From NCBI GenBank assembly GCA_031383555.1, contig JANMZR010000131.1, positions 1 through 27,488 of the forward strand: 27,488 nt of DNA, in the 5' to 3' direction. Shown one piece after another: positions 24,723-27,488 of this stretch; the first letter of the stretch is position 1; the number at the start of each line of letters is the position of its first letter. The notes beneath the pieces are model-generated. The model saw nothing but the letters and a program-made list of their open reading frames with translations, made no database searches and had not been told where the DNA came from. Position numbers and translations under genes: made by a program. The stretch comes from JANMZR01 sp031383555. GTDB lineage: Bacteria > Bacteroidota > Bacteroidia > Cytophagales > Spirosomataceae.

Positions 24723-25982
24723 ATGCCAAAACATATCTGCATTATTGGAAATGGAATAGCAGGCATAACTGCTGCGAGACATATTAGAAAACTCTCTGAC
24801 CATAAAATCACAGTTATTTCAGCTGAATCAAAGTATTTTTACTCACGTACTGCGCTCATGTATGTGTATATGGGGCATATGAAATTGGAGCATACACAAC
24901 CTTATGAAAACTGGTTTTGGGATAAAAACAGAATAGAATTAATACAAAATCAAGTTGAAAGTATTGACTTTAAGGCAAATAAAATTCATATAAAAGACAA
25001 TGAATCAATTAGTTATGACGAATTAGTAATTGCAACTGGTTCAAAACCAAATATGTTTGGATGGCCAGGACAGCACTTGGCTGGAGTTCAAGGTTTGTAC
25101 TCAATCCAAGATTTGGAAAAAATGGAATCGACCACCAAAAATATAAAATCGGCGGTAATTGTTGGTGGAGGATTGATTGGCGTTGAAATGGCAGAAATGT
25201 TAATTTCTCGTAAAATAAAAGTGACTTTTTTGGCAAGAGAAAGTAATTTTTGGGATAATGTTTTGCCTATGGAAGAAGGTCGTTTAACTGAACGAGAAAT
25301 CAAAAAACATGGGGTTGATTTAAGACTTAATACTGAAATAACTGAAATAGTAGATGATGAAAATGGCAATGTTAAAGCGGTAAAAACCAAACAAGATGAA
25401 ACTATATTAACCGAATTCGTGGGCCTTACTGTAGGTGTTTCGCCCAATATTACCTTTCTCAAAAATACTGATTTAGAGGTGAATAGAGGGATTTTAGTTG
25501 ATGAAAATTTGAGAACTAACTTAAAAAATGTATACGCAATTGGTGACTGTGTTGAGCACATAACCCCACCTGATGGTCGCCGAAACATTGAGCAAATATG
25601 GTATACTGGTAAAATTATGGGTGAGACTTTGGCTAAAACTTTGACAGGTAATATTTCAAAATATGAACCAGGAATTTTTTATAATTCCGCCAAATTTTTT
25701 GATATAGAATATTCTGTTTATGGGAATATAAATCCAAAATTGATGGAGGGTGAGGACAGTTTTTATTGGGAAAATAAAGAGGGAAATAAATGCTTGAGAA
25801 TCAATTATGCTACAGATAATCAAGTTATCACAGGCATACACGCATTTGGAATCAGGCTGCGTCAAAGTGTTTGTATAGCTTGGATAAGAGATAAAAAAAG
25901 GTTAGATGAAGTTTTAGTGGAAATCGAAAAAGCTAACTTCAATCCAGAATTTACAAAGAACTATTTTAAAGAAATAAAATGA
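24723..25982 (+). CDS. NAD(P)H/FAD-dependent oxidoreductase (pyridine nucleotide-disulphide fold)
   Basis: A 419-residue two-dinucleotide-binding flavoprotein. The FAD Rossmann motif GNGIAG is at 9-14 (IIGNGIAGITAARHIRK). The ATG-type motif ELVIATGSKPN is at about 100-110, the NAD(P)H Rossmann motif GGGLIG at 148-153 and the second FAD motif NVYAIGDCVE at 269-278. There is no redox-active CxxxxC, so it transfers electrons directly through flavin, as ferredoxin or rubredoxin reductases and NirB-like domains do. A C-terminal domain (about 315-419) resembles the dimerisation part of such reductases. Its stop overlaps the next start by 4 bp (ATGA). Feeding electrons to the neighbouring Fe-S protein is a natural reading. 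Confidence 0.88.
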   Translation: MPKHICIIGNGIAGITAARHIRKLSDHKITVISAESKYFYSRTALMYVYMGHMKLEHTQPYENWFWDKNRIELIQNQVESIDFKANKIHIKDNESISYDELVIATGSKPNMFGWPGQHLAGVQGLYSIQDLEKMESTTKNIKSAVIVGGGLIGVEMAEMLISRKIKVTFLARESNFWDNVLPMEEGRLTEREIKKHGVDLRLNTEITEIVDDENGNVKAVKTKQDETILTEFVGLTVGVSPNITFLKNTDLEVNRGILVDENLRTNLKNVYAIGDCVEHITPPDGRRNIEQIWYTGKIMGETLAKTLTGNISKYEPGIFYNSAKFFDIEYSVYGNINPKLMEGEDSFYWENKEGNKCLRINYATDNQVITGIHAFGIRLRQSVCIAWIRDKKRLDEVLVEIEKANFNPEFTKNYFKEIK

Positions 25983-27109
25983 CATTTAACAACTATATTT
26001 TCAAAGGTTATGAGGGCCAAGGCTTCCAATACGGGGCGGCCCGACTTATCGGTTTGGGTGCTAGAGGAATAGCCGCTTATATTTTAGGACTTATTCTCGT
26101 GGTCTTTTATGTAATTATCTATTATTTTCCTGAATTTTTAACAGGACCAATCGCCCTTTTCGAGCCACTAAGTCAGTTTTTGAAAGGAAAACCCGCCGAC
26201 CGATGGTTTATGTATGGTGTGCTTTATACCATCGCAATTATAGTGATGGGCATAAGAATGATTCGCAAACATTGGGGAAATAATTATCAAGTTTTTCGTA
26301 CGAGTTCTGTTATTTTCTTTCAGACATGCGTAGCTTTTTTACTACCCGAATTTCTCAGTAGGCTCAATCTTCCTTACCAAGACCTTAAAAATATTTGGCC
26401 ACTCGACTATTATTTCTTTTTCGATTATAATATTAAAGCAAAACTGGCAGCGGGTACTTTTGGTCTTTTCATGTTGGGTTGGGGTATATTTTTGTTCGTG
26501 GTGGGTGTACCCGTGATGACATATTTCTTTGGCAAACGGTGGTATTGCAGTTGGGTTTGTGGCTGTGGTGGCTTGGCCGAAACAGCTGGCGACCCATTTC
26601 GTCAGCTTTCAGATAAGTCACTAAAGGCTTGGAAAATAGAACGTTACATGATTCATTTCGTATTAGTTTTCGCTGTTTTTATGACCATTTTAGTTTTAGT
26701 CACCTTTTTCACTGGTCAGCAAAAAGTGCTTGGATTTTTGGATTCGGGTGGAATTAGATCTATTTATGGCTTTTGGATTGGTGGCATTTTCGCTGGCGTG
26801 GTAGGCACAGGTTTTTATCCAGTGATGGGAAATAGGGTTTGGTGCCGCTTTGGCTGTCCGTTGGCTGCCTATTTGGGTATCATTCAAAAGTATAAATCTA
26901 GGTTTAGAATTACTGTAAACGAAGACCAATGCATAAGCTGCGGCAATTGCAGCACTTATTGCGAAATGGGAATTGACGTGAGAAGCTATGCTCAAAAAAA
27001 CCAAGATATCGTACGCTCAAGTTGCGTAGGCTGCGGTATTTGCGCTGAAGTATGCCCGAGAGGGGTGCTGAATTTGGAGAATTTGCCTCAAATTACGAGG
27101 AAGGTTTAA
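25979..27109 (+). CDS. NapH/RdxA-like membrane polyferredoxin (4Fe-4S)
   Basis: A 376-residue membrane protein with about six hydrophobic helices (31-50, 78-93, 111-124, 159-182, 225-246, 263-281). The first membrane-proximal Cys group is Cys190, Cys194 and Cys196 in WYCSWVCGCGG, and the second is Cys289 and Cys293 in WCRFGCPLAAYLG. Two classical 4Fe-4S motifs follow: CISCGNCSTYC (318-328) and CVGCGICAEVCP (349-360). The family (NapH, NosR C-terminus, CcoG/RdxA) moves electrons between the quinone pool or flavoproteins and oxidoreductases. The first Cys motif lacks the CP of classic NapH. It is the last gene of the four-gene operon, followed by a palindrome-rich gap. Confidence 0.88.
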   Translation: MTFNNYIFKGYEGQGFQYGAARLIGLGARGIAAYILGLILVVFYVIIYYFPEFLTGPIALFEPLSQFLKGKPADRWFMYGVLYTIAIIVMGIRMIRKHWGNNYQVFRTSSVIFFQTCVAFLLPEFLSRLNLPYQDLKNIWPLDYYFFFDYNIKAKLAAGTFGLFMLGWGIFLFVVGVPVMTYFFGKRWYCSWVCGCGGLAETAGDPFRQLSDKSLKAWKIERYMIHFVLVFAVFMTILVLVTFFTGQQKVLGFLDSGGIRSIYGFWIGGIFAGVVGTGFYPVMGNRVWCRFGCPLAAYLGIIQKYKSRFRITVNEDQCISCGNCSTYCEMGIDVRSYAQKNQDIVRSSCVGCGICAEVCPRGVLNLENLPQITRKV

Positions 27110-27488
27110 TTATAGCTTTTCACTATATCTTAAAACCTGTGTTCGAATATAAGAATATTTTAAAAGTATCGATTTCAAGGAATCTGGCATAAAATACGAA
27201 TAGATTTTTCAATAGCGTCGGGCTTTAGCCCGATGTTATAATTGCAATTTTTTGGCTTTAGCCGAAACTTATTTTAAATTTTGACTAAAGCCAAATTGGT
27301 GTTTTTGCCTTTTAAAATGGGCTAAAGCCCATTTCTATTCAAAATTAATTAAAATTATTTTTTCTAAATCAGTTTAAATTAATATTGGTGAACAAATTAT
27401 TCCAAGTTTAGCAATGATTACGATGATAATTGCCATTTTTTATAATTTATTAATTAGAGTCAATGGGTTATTATATTTTTAATATATC
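27110..27488. other. Non-coding right edge with palindromic repeat cluster
   Basis: 379 bp after the polyferredoxin stop. From 27218 to 27334 it holds four short palindromes that share a CTTTAG/CTAAAG core. The rest is AT-rich. A frame from about 27381 to 27484 could encode a short hydrophobic peptide (SLAMITMIIAIFYNLLIRV), with an ATG at 27414 giving 23 residues. I give it little weight. Confidence 0.5.
27218..27334. repeat. Nested palindrome cluster (four CTTTAG/CTAAAG hairpins)
   Basis: The outer palindromes are TCGGGCTTTAGCCCGA (27218-27233, 7-bp stem) and one at 27315-27334 with a 9-bp stem around AA (ATGGGCT/AGCCCAT core). Between them lie TTTGGCTTTAGCCGAA near 27251 and GACTAAAGCCAAA near 27283. 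The inner pair are inverted copies of each other (12 of 13 bases), and the outer pair share the inverted 12-base core GGGCTTTAGCCC. The cluster can therefore form four small hairpins or one long stem. It directly follows the operon end and may act as terminator or mRNA 3' stabiliser. Confidence 0.7.

Noticed and set aside
25088..25588. Open frame of 166 codons antisense to the flavoprotein gene
   Set aside because: Although long, it is a shadow of a clear two-Rossmann flavoprotein and shows only low-complexity Ser/Thr-rich sequence.

Overview
The window comes from an AT-rich (about one third GC by eye) bacterium of the phylum Bacteroidota, most likely order Cytophagales. The main evidence is a type IX secretion (T9SS) C-terminal sorting domain on a secreted amylase, a menaquinone pathway gene, lipopolysaccharide synthesis, a class-typical LuxR-family response-regulator tail, several TAnnTTTG-type -7 promoter elements, and little sign of Shine-Dalgarno sequences. 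I found no tRNA, rRNA, CRISPR array, transposase, integrase or phage gene. Most of the window is ordinary chromosome.

Layout. Positions 1-360 hold only the DNA-binding end of a response regulator whose receiver part is missing. Positions 373-3831 (minus strand) carry argS, a secreted glutathione peroxidase and menA. Positions 4017-5510 encode an unrecognised exported protein, which converges on a BamA/TamA-like outer-membrane barrel (5593-7491) preceded by a GNAT acetyltransferase. From 8200 come maf and a large secreted GH13 amylase-like protein with a T9SS sorting tail. Positions 11651-13095 contain an IscA-type Fe-S protein, methylmalonyl-CoA epimerase and isopentenyl-diphosphate isomerase. 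Positions 13235-15287 carry a heparan-acetyltransferase-like membrane protein and an intracellular trypsin-fold protease. Positions 15291-18487 (minus) hold a waaA-rsgA pair and a ROK sugar kinase. Positions 18792-19981 are exbB-exbD, followed by a duplicated scrap of the exbD 3' end. Positions 20195-22616 are a coupled SDR-like protein and FG-GAP lipoprotein.

The most interesting block is 22636-27109. A Crp-type regulator is transcribed divergently from four tightly packed genes: a membrane di-iron hydroxylase (sterol desaturase superfamily), an SRPBCC-fold protein, an NAD(P)H/FAD oxidoreductase and a NapH-like membrane polyferredoxin. The junctions are 0 bp, 1 bp and a 4-bp overlap. The set looks like a self-contained lipid-oxidation module: NAD(P)H to flavoprotein to membrane Fe-S protein to di-iron hydroxylase, with a hydrophobic-ligand protein and its own regulator. 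The substrate is unknown and the joint function is my inference.

There is also non-coding structure. A short GC-rich repeat occurs at three loci and is translated into protein ends at two of them. TTTCGAAA palindromes cluster in two intergenic regions. A hairpin with 14-bp tandem repeats sits between two convergent genes, and a nested set of palindromes lies near the right edge.
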